DNA of 64,000 nt, from positions 379,501 through 443,500 of the forward strand of contig JBBPBK010000048.1 in the NCBI GenBank assembly GCA_039720395.1, given 5' to 3'. The stretch is from Liquidambar formosana (lineage: Eukaryota > Streptophyta > Magnoliopsida > Saxifragales > Altingiaceae). This document shows, piece after piece, positions 1 to 11,894 of the stretch. Position 1 is the stretch's first letter. Every line of letters starts with the position of its first letter. A model generated the notes under the pieces. That model saw only the letters and a list, made by a program, of their open reading frames with translations. It was not told the DNA's origin and did no database searches. A program made the position numbers and the translations under genes.

Positions 1-2264
1 GTAGGTATCTAGCTTGGGTGCATAAGTGGCTACTTAACCTAGCTGCCTCGGTGGTTGTCCTATATATATGTGAAATTCGACATGTCAAACGAACTACATG
101 TTGCATTTGTACTACTAAATCAATCATTGAATGTGCATTTTTAAGTCATTTTCTGCTGAAGAAAATTTTGTAATACGATAAGCTACTAATATAAGTTGTT
201 ACATCAACAAGTACCGACATAATATGAAGAGTAAAAAGGAAACTTTTACTTTTAAATCAGGCATGATGCATTGAAGAGTGTGAATAATTAGCTCATCCTC
301 TATTAAATCGGGCCATTTTGCCTTTTCTGAGCTCATCAGCCTACATCCGTCTTGGCTTTCCTCATGTCCATGTACAGTTTTGAAGTTGATCAAATAACTC
401 CTTTTTAGGGCTATCATTGGTCATTGCACATGACGGAACCACGTAGATCCCTCATTTCATCCTCAATATTTGTTACCTTTAGCTTGTTAAGAATGTATTT
501 GTGTGTTATTCATAAAAAAAGAATGTATTTGTATGTTATTCAATATTTGCGTGTTTTGTTGTTCATGCAGTGTTGTTGTATGTCAGCTTTGTTTGTTTGT
601 TTGTTGTGTGTGTGTTTTTTTTTAAAATTTTATTTTAAACCTAACATTTTTACTTTATTTTATTTTATTTAAACCTAACATACGTTGGATGATATTCAAA
701 GAAAAATTAAGTTAGATGTGTGCTTAAATCATTGAAGGGGAACTTATCTTCATACTTTCTTGGTACCAAATAGCACAGCCTTGCAAAATAGCCTAGGTTC
801 GTTGGCGTGTCTGGGCAATCTTCTGGTTTAGAATTTGATGACACTGTGGTGAGCTATAGGCAACTGTAGGAGGCTACACTTTGTTGTATTTTTTAAAATC
901 AAACAAATCTTCTAAAATGAAATATTAAAAATGTCAAGTTTCTTGTCAAAGCATTTATAAGGTAACAAGAGTTAGAGAATGCCTATCCAGTGAACTCCCT
1001 CCCAAACATTCCTTTTCATTAACAAGGTGATATGATTAATTGGAAAACATGTATTCCCATCCTCTCTTAACAAGGTGAAATTCTAGAATATTTGTGGGAT
1101 TGAGAAGTCTATTATTGATCTTAAGTCTTCCCTTGTTAAGATTTTTTTTTTTTTTTTGGGGTGGTATTCTAGCTATTCTAATACTCGTAACCTTTCTTTT
1201 GTAAATTTTGTTGATTCCTTTAATCTTAGAGGAGTCGATGGTTGGCCTTTGTATATGTCTTATGTACTTGGGCTAAGCCCTTTCTGTTTCATCAATACAT
1301 ACTTACCTCATCAAAAAAAAGAAAAAAAAAAAAAGAAGTATTCCCATCCTCTCTGAGCATTTTAAAATTTTCCTGTATTATAATTACGGTGTTGCGGATT
1401 CTCAATGCATACATATGTGTGTCTAATATGTTGAGTATGTTATCTGGTTTTGCAAAATTGGTTGCACTGTCTTCACTTTGATTTGGTGGAACATGTAGTT
1501 GTCATCATCATTAGGTGTGCCTTATCACAACGTTTTTGGATCAGCAACACAGATCTTGGTCTGTTTCAATCTCTTTAGAGTCTTGATATCTAGTCCATCT
1601 TCTTTACCGTCTTCTCCTTCCCTTTTAAGCCCCTTTGAAGCAAATGCTTGTGAGAAGCTACAGGACACAGAAGCAGGCCTAAGCAGCACCTAAGAATCAG
1701 GCCAACAAGTGGATTGAATCTTTTCCAGTCTAGAGATTGGCGGATTACCTTAGATCTCTTGATATGCGCCAAAGCTTTTTTCCAGTGTTGCCATGGTTCA
1801 TCATATGTGCTTAAAGCATCACAGAGCCAACTATAATATTCGACTTGAAAAAGCTCTTGCAGTTCCTCCAGTGCATGTCCGATCCATACCACTTCTGCTC
1901 ATATTATTTCAACATCTATTAGTTTCGCTTGTTTTCATAATTATTGTTTTAATTTTAACCAACATTACACTCCATTAATGATGATAAGTCAAGTCCCTTG
2001 CTACTAACTATTTAGGGTTGGTCATTGATGACATCAGTTCACTCTATAAAGCCATTCTGTCAATGAAAGCATGTATTTTTGAATTTCTTCTGACCAACCC
2101 TGTCCATTTAGAGCCTTAACTCACATTACCTTGTGTTTTCTTATTATTTCATTTTTACTTTATTTTTCTGTTGTATGTACTCAAAACTATTTCAATAATT
2201 CCATCTACGTATTCTGCAGATCCTAATTTTACTATCAAACTACTGGGCAATTTTCTTATAACAG
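1..2264. other. Left-edge non-coding DNA, probably MIP1 intron
   Basis: No exon could be supported here. The MIP1 exon that follows begins at a splice acceptor, so at least the right part of this stretch should be an intron of that gene, with the upstream exons beyond the window or unrecognised. It holds one LINE tail insertion (1051-1354). The 1650-1890 segment has open frames on both strands that I could not assign; it may be a decayed gene fragment. Confidence 0.5.
1051..1354 (+). mobile_element. 5'-truncated LINE (3' tail) with 17-bp target duplication
   Basis: The 17-bp sequence GTATTCCCATCCTCTCT occurs at 1051-1067 and again at 1338-1354. Between them lie about 270 bp ending in an A-rich tail (about 1311-1337), which is the signature of target-primed reverse transcription. 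The last 100 bp (a TTTGTATATGTCTTATGTAC block, then a pyrimidine-rich stretch and AATACATACTTAC) matches the 3' ends of two other copies in the window, at about 26880-27010 and on the minus strand at 54415-54960. The latter still encodes a piece of LINE ORF2. No coding capacity remains here. Confidence 0.8.
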
Positions 2265-2777
2265 GTAAAGTGGAGGCAGGAGCTGAAGGCTAAAGAGTCA
2301 GTTGCTGCACAAGTGGAGGAGGAACGACGGTCCAAGGAAGCAACTGAGGCTAGTAATAAAAGAAAGCTTGAGGCTTTGCGCCTAAAGATTGAGATAGACT
2401 TCCAGCGCCACAAGGACGATCTCCAAAGGCTTGAGCAGGAACTTTCGCGTCTTAAAGCTTCTGCTCAATCAACTGAGCCACATCATCATCCATCAAATAC
2501 TTTACCCACAGGAAACTTTGATGGGCCAAAGCCCCAAGGGGAAACAATCGCAAGGCTGCTTCATGAATTAGATAAACTGGAGGATTCTTCAGGGAAAGAA
2601 GTCAACTGTGATAGGGAATGCTTAATATGTATGAAAGATGAAGTTTCTGTTGTTTTCCTGCCATGTGCTCACCAAGTACTGTGCTCCAATTGCAGCGATG
2701 ATTATAGGAAGAAGGGTTGTCCATGCTGCCGCGCTCCCATTGAACAGAGAATTCGCATTTTTGGTGCAAGTTCATAG
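2265..2777 (+). CDS. MIP1: MIP1-like RING-type E3 ubiquitin ligase, C-terminal exon (partial)
   Basis: This is the terminal coding exon, 170 residues, of a protein resembling MND1-interacting protein 1, a coiled-coil RING protein. The exon opens after a CAG acceptor at 2262-2264 in phase 0 and ends at TAG 2775-2777. Residues about 1-70 are a charged heptad-like coiled coil (EEERRSKEA..., then FQRHKDDLQRLEQELSRLK). A C3HC4 RING finger follows at residues about 119-155: CLIC, then CAH, CSNC and CPCC. The protein ends in RIRIFGASS, typical of MIP1 rather than of the related RF298/RF4 proteins. RING proteins of this type pass ubiquitin from an E2 to a substrate; the substrate is not known from sequence. 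The N-terminal exons were not found in bases 1-2264, so the gene is partial here. No in-frame ATG begins this exon, which agrees with it being internal to the protein. Confidence 0.88.
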   Translation, partial: VKWRQELKAKESVAAQVEEERRSKEATEASNKRKLEALRLKIEIDFQRHKDDLQRLEQELSRLKASAQSTEPHHHPSNTLPTGNFDGPKPQGETIARLLHELDKLEDSSGKEVNCDRECLICMKDEVSVVFLPCAHQVLCSNCSDDYRKKGCPCCRAPIEQRIRIFGASS

Positions 2778-4468
2778 TCACAATTTCGGGTTGAGAAGTG
2801 TTGTGGCTCATAAGACTTTTTTCAGGTATACTGAAAACTATGCAGTTTCCCTTTTCCTTGCAGTCATTCGAACTGCTTACTTTTACTATTTTCTCGCTTT
2901 AGAAGTGCCGTGAGTGCATCAGCTTAATTGAAGTGTATGTAAATAAAGACCAAAGCTTGTCTCAGGCATCCGCTTTTGATTTAAAATATTTGAATTGCTT
3001 GTTACTCGGATCTTGCCACTAGCTTTGCTGATGCAAGAATTTAGCAAGTGGTTCTGTCAAAACATTGTTTGTTATTCATACAAATTATATAAAGATGAGT
3101 GTGATACTGATTGGGGCATGATAATGTAGTCAAATTTCATAATAGAACGAAAATAATAGGCAGAGATGGATCATACTACACATAATTGTGTGAAATTTTG
3201 TCTTTATGTTCCTTAACTAAAATGATAGCACGACTGTTCACTATTCAAGGTAGTAGGGCAGCATGGGGCTTGCTGGGTGAAGCGTCACTGATGGTTCTGG
3301 CCATCCAATGGGTCAAAATATTTATAACCCAACCAATCTGGCATTTTCGGGTTTCTTTTTCCATTTTTTTTTTTTTTTTTTTTTGAATGTTATTAGCTTC
3401 GAAAATTTATTATAACTACTAGTATGACTATATTTTCATCTTCTTTACTAGCTTTCGTGTGTAAAATTTATCTATTAGGTATTGTCTGGGATCCCTTCTG
3501 CAATAAGCCCAATGAGCTCAAGACTTCAGTTGCAGGACACCTGAAATATGATGATAATGATTGTGCGCCGGAGGCCGGAGCTAGCATCAAGCCATTAACA
3601 GGACAAGCTTGTGAGGAAATTGAATTGTTTTCCATGTGAGATATTGAGATTAAAGTTGGAAGTCTTGGGAGCCTTTGCTTACCGGTCTTGTCTTGCTTTT
3701 TATTCTAATGAAAGTTCAAATGCTTTAACCCATACTTTCTTTTGGTGGCTATGGAGGGAAGTTACATGTCAATTAGAACTCGTGATATAGATCATGATCA
3801 TAAGCTTATTGTTGTGTGAATTGTGTTCAACCATTGTATGAATGCATGCTTCTTAGCTTTTGTAGCAGAGTAAGAGAACTTTTATTTGCTATTGATGGGC
3901 TGAATCTTGAGTATCTGCAACCCTGCTTGACCCACCATTGGATCCTTGCTATGAAAAAATATATTATAAAATATTATTGATCTTAGTGAAGGAATTTAAC
4001 ATGAAAGATTCACTAATGGCAATTTCACTCTGGAAAATACGACAGAGTTATCCTTCAAGCTTCAAAAAGCTCTAGCCACAGGCTCTAGCGTTTATTAACT
4101 GAAATATATTTATATATATATATAAAGAAGAAAGTAAACTTGGGTCATGCAAGACCCATAAGCCATATGGGCTTGTGAGGATCATGAAACCTTGTATGAC
4201 GGCTCTAAGAGGTTGACAATAGCTGAATGCAAGACCTCTACTTCTTGAATGGAACATACTGCAACATACTGCAAGATCACCCTCCAAGCTTTAAAAAGTT
4301 ACTCTATTATTTGCATTATACTTGACCTCTCTCTTTGTAGCAAATCTTAGTCTCACGATCAGACCATCTTGCCAATCCGTTCACCTCACAGGCGGGAGAC
4401 CCTCCTCTGGTGTGGGTGCTTGGTGTGACACCAGATAAAGGGGCCAAGAAGTATACTATGACACCATG

Positions 4469-4610
4469 TGTCACGGGTTGGGACACTAACCCAAAAGACC
4501 AAGCCTATTAGGTGGAGGTATCATACCCACTTTATAAATCGAATACATCCTCAATGCCTAACTAATGTGAGACAAAGAATTTATGACTCTATGCCCACTT
4601 CCTATGAGCA
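4469..4610. repeat. Possible TRIM-like solo LTR remnant
   Basis: The segment begins TGTCACGGGTTGGGACAC and contains AAGCCTATTAGGTGGAG and a CAATGCCTAACTAATGTGAG block. This layout is typical of short terminal-repeat retrotransposons in miniature. The right terminus and a target duplication are not clear, so the limits are approximate. Confidence 0.3.
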
Positions 4611-6200
4611 TAAAAGAATGCTAAAATAGAATAGTTTGAAATTTCGAAAAAAGAATGGTCAATTTGGATGGTAAGAAATCATCTAATAATTCGTCTTTGG
4701 TACCTTTTTTCTTTTTCCTTGACATAAATCTTTAGTACTCTTTGTTTCACAGTAACATTAGATGGAAGGTTCCAGGTCTTTTTTTTTTGTAGGAAATTAT
4801 AGTTTTACTTCCTCAACTGTCATTTAAAAACACTGTGTAGTATGTACTCTCTAATTTTTTTATTTTTATTTTTTAAATACGAGAATGAATCTTCTCAACC
4901 TGTCTTCCATGACTTCGAAATTGATACCTAATTCTGTTTACTGGAATAAGACAGAGGGGCAAACCCCGGATACGTCTACTCTCTAATTTATTTGCAAACA
5001 CCTTGACCCTTCGTGTTTTTTTTTTTTATTTAAAAAAAGATACTTATTTATGAAATGAGAAAATTAAGGGTTTCTAGTTAGATATTTTATTATTTTTATA
5101 TTTTAACGTATTACGCTCGGTATGTTATCAATTATTGCTCTAGAGAGACGGACATTAGCATTTTTTTTTTTTTTTATTGTTATATGAAAATAATAATTTG
5201 AACCACATATAAGCAAATGAGAAATAATGATCACATGATAAATGTTTTTTTATTATATGAAAATAATTGTAATTATGTCGTGTGTGGTGTCTTATATTTT
5301 GAAAGCTAGCCCCAAGTCTGGTTATAAGAATGGGGTCATAGGCAGCTACCACTAGTCTGCGTAGGACTCCAAACTCATGTGATCTTGAATGCCTATCATC
5401 AACCCTCCTCATAATTAGCACACCTAACTTGGATTCTACTTGCCTAATATGGAAGTAAGGATTCAAAAAGATAATACAGTTGATCAATAAGAATGTTCCA
5501 AAATATAATCAAATTATGAAACTACGAGAGTAGTGTAAATGACAAAAAATCATCATTTAGGAAGTCGTGAATTTGAATCTTTGCTCTCTTATAAGGTGTA
5601 TGAGTTTATTGGTAGGCTACGCATGACCACTGACCAAAAAATAAATAAAAATAAAAAAACAGGAAATCTCCGAAGCGAGAGAGCATCAAACTAATATCTA
5701 AAAAATATATGGGCCATAAAAGTTTTTTTTTTCCCCCCAAATTTATGTTATTTACACTTTCGAAAAAGAAAAATAAATTGTTGCCGGCCAAAACCAACAG
5801 GTGGCAAGGTTTTGCCAAGTGGGAACTCAAGAGAGGTGCCACTTGGCAAAACCTGGACTTCACATTGAGGAGGTTGAGGGTGCACGGGAGAGAGCACATA
5901 AGAATCAAGCCCACCAGCTGTTTGAGAAAACAACAGAGCCATATGAAAAAGCGTAGTGTAATTGTTAGGTTAACAATAAGCCTACCTTCCTTTTCTCGCA
6001 AGTTGAAACTACGGCCATTGTGGTTTTCTTTCCCGTGACTGAAATTTTTTTCCCCCACCACGCAAGTGTAATATGGTCAATCCTGCAGGTTTCACTTGAC
6101 CCCAACCACGAGCTGCACCTCAACGTCCGTACGGTCAACTCGGTGAAGATCTTGCATGAGTTGAGGGGACTATATAATATTATTAATCTAATACATAAAA

Positions 6201-6580
6201 GGGTCAGATTATCGCTACCACATAAAATACTTTAAATTCCTATTTAATTTATATTTTTAAGGTTTTTATGAAAAATATAAAAGAAATTTATGACAACTAA
6301 TCACATAGTTTACTAGAAAATATCATTTCGGACAACTTTGTAAAAGAAAGTTTTTCCAAAATATGTCATTTAAGTAGACTTTTTGGTTATTTTTCATAGA
6401 AAATGAAATTGAAATTATAAATGGCCAAAAAAAAGTCTGCTTAAATGATAGATTTTGAAAAAAATTTCTTCTACAAAATTATTCAAAATGATGTTTTCTA
6501 ATGAACAACGGAATTAATTTTCATAAAAACCTTTTCTAATGGAAAACTTTAAGTACTTTATATGGTGATAATAACCTCCC
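6201..6580. repeat. Fold-back MITE (long imperfect inverted repeat)
   Basis: The left arm (about 6201-6395) and right arm (about 6420-6580) are imperfect reverse complements over most of their length. For example, AAGGTTTTTATGAAAA near 6260 answers TTTTCATAAAAACCTT near 6515, and GTCATTTAAGTAGACTTTTT answers AAAAAGTCTGCTTAAATGAT. The outer ends begin GGGTCAGATTATC and, on the opposite strand, GGGAGGTTATTATC. No ORF is present. The target duplication is unclear, so the superfamily is not assigned; Mutator-like is possible. Confidence 0.6.
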
Positions 6581-7080
6581 TTTGCATAAAAACCAAGTTT
6601 AGATTTGTGCCAGAATTCAAGTGTAATTGGACTTGGCTAATACATTCTCAAAATGTGAGGCTTATTATTATTATTATTATTGTTTTTTTTTTTTTCATTG
6701 AAGATGGACTCTTTTAAGGCCCATTTTAGAATTTCAAAAATTGGATAAAGTAATCGAGTGAACATTTTAAAATGTTATCTAATTTTTAAACAAATTGACT
6801 TTCATGGTTACCTTGTTCCATACTGAGGGTGAATATTGGGCTCCACGGATGCGGGTACAATTCTACACAATAAAACAAGGAGCCAAAGAAGGTATAGGCT
6901 GACAAAACTGCATAGTCTAAATCAATCACAATCTTTTCTCAAAGTTCAAAACAAAAAAGAACTCAATTTTTTTTTGTTTAAAATTTTTATTTTTCTACTA
7001 TCATGCCAATGAGTAAACCTAGTGGGATAATCTTATTCAGTATCTTTAGTATTTTTCCTTTTCAAATCTTATCATATGTA

Positions 7081-7352
7081 CTTCATCCGTTCCTATTTGA
7101 TTGTTATTTTTGAAAAAACATGTTTTTTTAAAGTAATTATATTAAATGCTTTCAAATCCACACTTAAGTTTTAAAATTTCAATTTTGCCTTCAAGTGTAC
7201 AAAAAAATTGGAAAGAGATAAAAAAAACATTTTTAAGGGTAATTTAGGAAATCAGACAAAAAGAATCATTGGCTTTTTAAATGTGACGATTATTTTGGAA
7301 TATTCTAAAATAAAAAATAAAAAAAAAAACCACTTAAATAGGAACGGAGGAA
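7081..7352. repeat. Stowaway-like MITE (Tc1/mariner type)
   Basis: The ends read CTTCATCCGTTCCTATTTGA and, from the other side, TTCCTCCGTTCCTATTTAAG. These are inverted repeats of the common plant CTCCCTCCGTTCC type. The element is flanked by TA on both sides (7079-7080 and 7353-7354), the usual Stowaway target duplication. It is 272 bp, AT-rich and non-coding. Confidence 0.7.
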
Positions 7353-7909
7353 TATATTATTTCTTTCCATCTTCTCGTAGTCTCAATTGCTTTGGGATTG
7401 TCTTTATTCATCGAAACCCTATCAAAATCCAAATTCATTTTAATTTATATTTTTGTTTTTGTTTTTGCATTTTTAGTAATATGGAGCAGAACTTCATATT
7501 ATAATACATCCAAACTCACGCACCTACGCGGAGTACATGGAAATCACGGCTTTCGAAAATCCTCGACGCGATGTGGGAGAAATGAGCCACGTAAAACATT
7601 AGCTTCTAGGAAGGTGAATGACCTTACAAATTAATTAACAACTAATATTCATTTTTATTCAGCTAAAAGAATTAGACCACACAACCTTATGATGATATCA
7701 ACTGAGAATTCCCATTTACTGGTAAATTATAGGAACTTCTTATCATCCTTATAGTAAAAAACCAATACTCCGTATAATTAATTAGTGGTAATGGGTTCCC
7801 CGGCCTGACTTCCGTCTTTGGATCTGTTGACTCTCAACCCTTGTGAAAGCTGCCTTCTTTGATATCTTTGTACTTTTTTATGTAGGGCACGTGAACAGGG
7901 AAGGAACTT

Positions 7910-7943
7910 GCCTCTCTCTCTCTCTCTCTCTCTCCCTCTTCTT
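7910..7943. repeat. (CT)n microsatellite upstream of ALMT12
   Basis: A CT repeat passes into CCCTCTTCTTC, about 340 bp before the ALMT12 start codon. Pyrimidine-rich tracts are common in plant 5' leaders and core promoters. A regulatory role is only a guess. Confidence 0.7.
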
Positions 7944-8280
7944 CTTTATAAAGCAATACGCCCTCTTGAAGAAAGGTGGGGTTACTCATAATACACCAAA
8001 ACTCCCCACCAGCCACCAAAAAAGTACTATTTTTTTTTATTACTTACCCTCTTATGGCCACATGCATGGACTCATTTTCATAAACCAAATAAGAGACACC
8101 AGCTGAAAACCAACCTGTAGCACTAGAATTCCCATTTTTTGTTTTTTTCTTTTTTTGCAACCAAAAAGAAAAAAAAAAAAAAAAAAAAGGAACTGCCATT
8201 TTTAAAAACAAACATCTTCATATAGTTTTTGTAGGTTTCCCATCGAGGAATTTTTCCTTAGTTTTCTTGTGGGCGTGGAA

Positions 8281-9478
8281 ATGGCTATGGCAGGGAAGAA
8301 GGGTATGGAAATGTATGCAGAGAAAATGAGAAGATTTCCAGGCTTGGTGTGGCAAAGGATTTGGAAGGTGGGTCGAGAAGATCCACGGCGGGCGGTTCAC
8401 TCTTTGAAGGTTGGCTTATCTTTGACACTGGTTTCCTTGTTATATCTAATGGAGCCATTGTACGAAGGGATAGGACAGAATGCCATTTGGGCTGTCATGA
8501 CTGTGGTGGTTGTGCTTGAGTTCACTGCAGGTTTGTACCCCCATCAAATGGTTTTTGTGACTATGATTTGGTACATTAGTCCATCATCTACATGTTAGCA
8601 TGATTGGAGATTACCAAGGCCGTAACAATAAGCTTCTTTAAGTCCATCACTATTGAATCTTTCTTCTTTTTTTAAAAACCAATTGATAGGGGCAACTCTA
8701 TGCAAAGGACTGAATAGAGGAATTGGGACTCTGTTGGCGGGATCATTGGCTTTTTTCATCAAGTTTGTAGCAACAGAGTCTGGACATGTATTTCGAGCCA
8801 TTTTCATTGGAGCTGCAGTTTTTGTTATTGGTAAGTGTTTTTTTATTATTTTATTTTGTTGTCATTAGAGAACTGCAATGGGTGCCCCATGGAAAATAAT
8901 TCAGTCCATTGAATTTTACAAATGACATGAAATAAGTCCATTGTGTTGTTTATAGCATTTTATTAAAATTGTCTATTTGATCTTCTTGCCTCTACTTTGA
9001 TATTAAGCTAGCCACTGTTTTGATCTCAATAAGTGAGATATCTAACATCTCTTTTATTTGGCGATCATGGTGATGCCTCTATATCAAAAAAATTATTTCA
9101 ACCCACGCCCCATAATTATTTTATCATATATATATATGTGGGGAGGGTTCCGTTGACTTCTAATGTAAAACTTTTTACACTTACACCCTTCAATATTTTT
9201 CTATAGAAATCATATTTTGCCGATCCAGCCGTTGGATTACATATTCTTATCATGTACATTATACATGCTAGATTTTAAATTAATTGAATATTGAGAAGCG
9301 TTTGATCCGTAAACTTACATTTATTTTAATAAATAAAACTTTAATTTCGAGTACTTTATGGATGTCATAGCTCTTAATCTCTGATTAACTAGAATATGTA
9401 ATCTAACGGTTAGATTGGTGAAATATGATTTTTGTAGAAAAATATTGACGGGTGTAAGTGCAACGGAATCCTCCCCTA

Positions 9479-9509
<31 letters not shown>

Positions 9510-10090
9510 TTTTGTGGGTAAAATGGGAAAATTTTTTATGTAGAAATCATACCATTTATATCATCTCATTGGAATTGGTCCTGATTAAGTTCTCTCTTTC
9601 TGTTTTTTTTTTTTTTTTTTTTGGCATTTCAGTGTTACTTTTCCCTTCACTTTCTAGCTCTCATATCAAATGCAGCATAGCTGGAAAAAAAAACAAAAAA
9701 AAAAATCTAAATACATACTTATTATTAATTTTTTTTCCTTTGGTTTTCTATTTCATTTTCAATTTGGCAGGAACTGCAGCTACATACATGAGGTTCTTTC
9801 CCCATATTAAGAAGAATTATGATTATGGCGTCGTGATATTTATCTTGACCTTTAATTTGGTAACGGTGTCAAGCTACCGCATCCACAATGTAATGAAGAT
9901 AGCACACGACCGCTTCTACACCATCGCCATTGGCTGCGCTATCTGCCTTTTGATGAGTCTTTTGGTATTTCCAAATTGGTCTGGTGAAGACCTCCATAAT
10001 TCCACTGTGTTTAAGCTTGAAGGCCTAGCAAAATCAATTGAAGGTATGCAAATTAATAATTTTGAATGTTAGATACATAATTATATTATC

Positions 10091-10147
<57 letters not shown>

Positions 10148-11894
10148 GATGTACACACACACACACTTATTTGGTATTTCTATAATTTATTTTTGATAAG
10201 TTTTTAATTTAAGAAGTTTTTTTTTTTGGGGTCAGTTTTAATTGAAGAATTTAGTGTATATTTATTTATGTGGTAATCATGCAAATACTAATATTTTGAT
10301 GTAAAAACTTGCAGCTTGTGTTGATGAATACTTTAACAGTGCTGAGAAAGAAGAAACCCAAGACAAATCATCAGAGGATCCTATCTATAAAGGTTACAAG
10401 GCAGTTTTGGACTCGAAATCCATCGATGAAACCCTGGTAATTAATTTCTTGATATTCTCTAGTTGTCTTAGGGCCCATTTGTTTGGACGCCTAAATGGGT
10501 CCTTATTAGTAATTTACATATTGGATGATAAATAGATGGACTAACACCAGCTCCACTATGTTGTTGGTGCTGATGGGAAGAAGTTATTTTGAGCAGGCAA
10601 TGCATGCAAGTTGGGAGCCAAGGCACTCAAGACACTGTCACAGATTTCCATGGAAGCAGTATGTGGAATTGGGAGCTGTTCTTCGTCATTTTGGGTACAC
10701 AGTTGTAGCTCTGCATGGATGTCTACAAAGTGAAATTCAGGTAATAAATTAGAATCCTTTTTTCCCATTAACATGCAGCTATCATTAGTTGTGCCCGCCG
10801 TTGGCAAGTTCCATTAGGACCCGTTTGGCCGTTCGAATGGAAATTAAACAATTTTAATATAAGTGTTGAAAGCGCAGATCCCACCATCACATTGGATAGA
10901 AAAATTCAAGAGAATGATGATGATTAGCACAAATGAGAGTATAAATTCAAAATAATAACATTTCATAGACTTTTGGAAAGTGATTCTCTTCTTTTTTTGG
11001 TCAGTTGTATAAGTTGATCATATAACATTAATTACAGTGAAAACTTCAATTTTTAAAAAGTCATTCAAAGTGATGGATTGGTGCCATAAATACTATATAA
11101 AATACGTCATATTTAATTAATTTCCATTTAAAAGCCCAAACAACTGCAATAAGACAGATAATTTGGCAATGCCCAAGTTAACAAATTGAAGCTAAATTTG
11201 TATAGAAAAATTACAAAAGCTCTTCAACTGCTAGATAGTTGATAGATTTTTGTTTCTTATTTTATTTTTTCAGACCCCACGGTCGGTTCGAGCCCTCTTC
11301 AAAGACCCATGCATTCGCCTCGCCGGAGAAGTATCAAAAGTCCTCATGGAACTGGCCAACAGCATAAGAAACCGCCGCTATTGTGCTCCAGAGCTCCTCT
11401 CCGATCACCTCCATGAAGCCTTGAGTGACATCAACATTGCCATAAGATCCCAGCCAAGACTCTTCCTTGGTGCCAACCACAACCAAGCCACCAACATGCT
11501 TGCCTTAGCAGCCGCCACCGCCAAACGCGAAAAGGACTCGTCCGGCGTCTCTCTTTCGTCCGTGAAAACCGATAGCTCGGCCTTGTCTGATTGGAAAAGC
11601 AAAAGAAGTTCAGAGCAGTCGAAGGAGGCGGAGCGCAAAGTCTTGAGGCCGACTTTAAGCAAGATTGCTATCACTAGCCTTGAGTTCTCGGAGGCGCTTC
11701 CATTTGCTGCTTTTGCTTCTTTGCTAGTAGAAACGGTGGCAAAGCTGGATCATGTTATACACGAAGTTGAAGAACTGGGGAGGATAGCAGGCTTCAAAGA
11801 GTACGAACCTGGTGATGAGTTTATAGTGAATTGCGAGGGGCCGCGGATGGAGAGTGCCTTGGGGAATCATTTGCCTTCCCATGGGATTGATTAG
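8281..11894 (+). CDS. ALMT12: Aluminium-activated malate transporter family anion channel, ALMT12/QUAC1 type
   Basis: There are six exons: 8281-8530, 8690-8830, 9771-10043, 10315-10436, 10597-10740 and 11274-11894. All introns are GT-AG, phases are consistent, and the total is 516 residues, near the ALMT12 family length. The hydrophobic N-terminal half (residues about 40-215) carries the membrane helices, including the LKVGLSLTLVSLLYLMEPL and AIWAVMTVVVVLEF segments. The cytosolic half has the family WEP motif (W268-E269-P270) followed by RHSRHCHRFPWKQY and TPRSVRALFKDPC, close to Arabidopsis ALMT12 as I remember it. That protein is the guard-cell R-type anion channel that releases malate and chloride during stomatal closure. 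The start is the first in-frame ATG at 8281; a second Met lies two codons later. Intron 2 carries a MITE. Exon 5 starts at GCAATGCATGC after GAGCAG. The ALMT12 assignment rests on sequence resemblance plus a NAC neighbour. Confidence 0.9.
9140..9476. repeat. MITE with long terminal inverted repeats in ALMT12 intron 2
   Basis: The left end begins GGGGAGGGTTCCGTTG and the right end, read on the other strand, GGGGAGGATTCCGTTG. Matching continues inward through CACTTACACCC, TCAATATTTTTCTA and CCGTTGGATTACATATTC-like blocks, with small gaps. Both sides run into (TA)n sequence, so the target duplication (TA or longer) cannot be measured. It is non-coding. Confidence 0.65.
10093..10144. repeat. (AT)n microsatellite in ALMT12 intron 3
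   Basis: An uninterrupted AT dinucleotide run of about 50 bp, followed by a short (CA)n run near 10155. It is probably length-variable between individuals. Confidence 0.9.

Larger units (their letters stand above)
2778..8280. other. Intergenic region between MIP1 and ALMT12
   Basis: It starts with the MIP1 3' UTR and contains no convincing gene. Recognisable contents are a TRIM-like LTR remnant near 4469, a fold-back MITE (6201-6580), a Stowaway-like MITE (7081-7352), a (CT)n tract (7910-7943) and many A/T runs. The open frame at 3424-3639 has no recognisable domain and no clear partner exon. Confidence 0.5.

Noticed and set aside
3424..3639. 71-residue plus-strand frame after MIP1
   Set aside because: No recognised domain, no partner exon and low-complexity surroundings. 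It may be chance.
9458..9770. Upstream extension of the frame containing ALMT12 exon 3
   Set aside because: The extension is poly(T)-derived intron sequence. The exon starts at the CAG acceptor ending at 9770.
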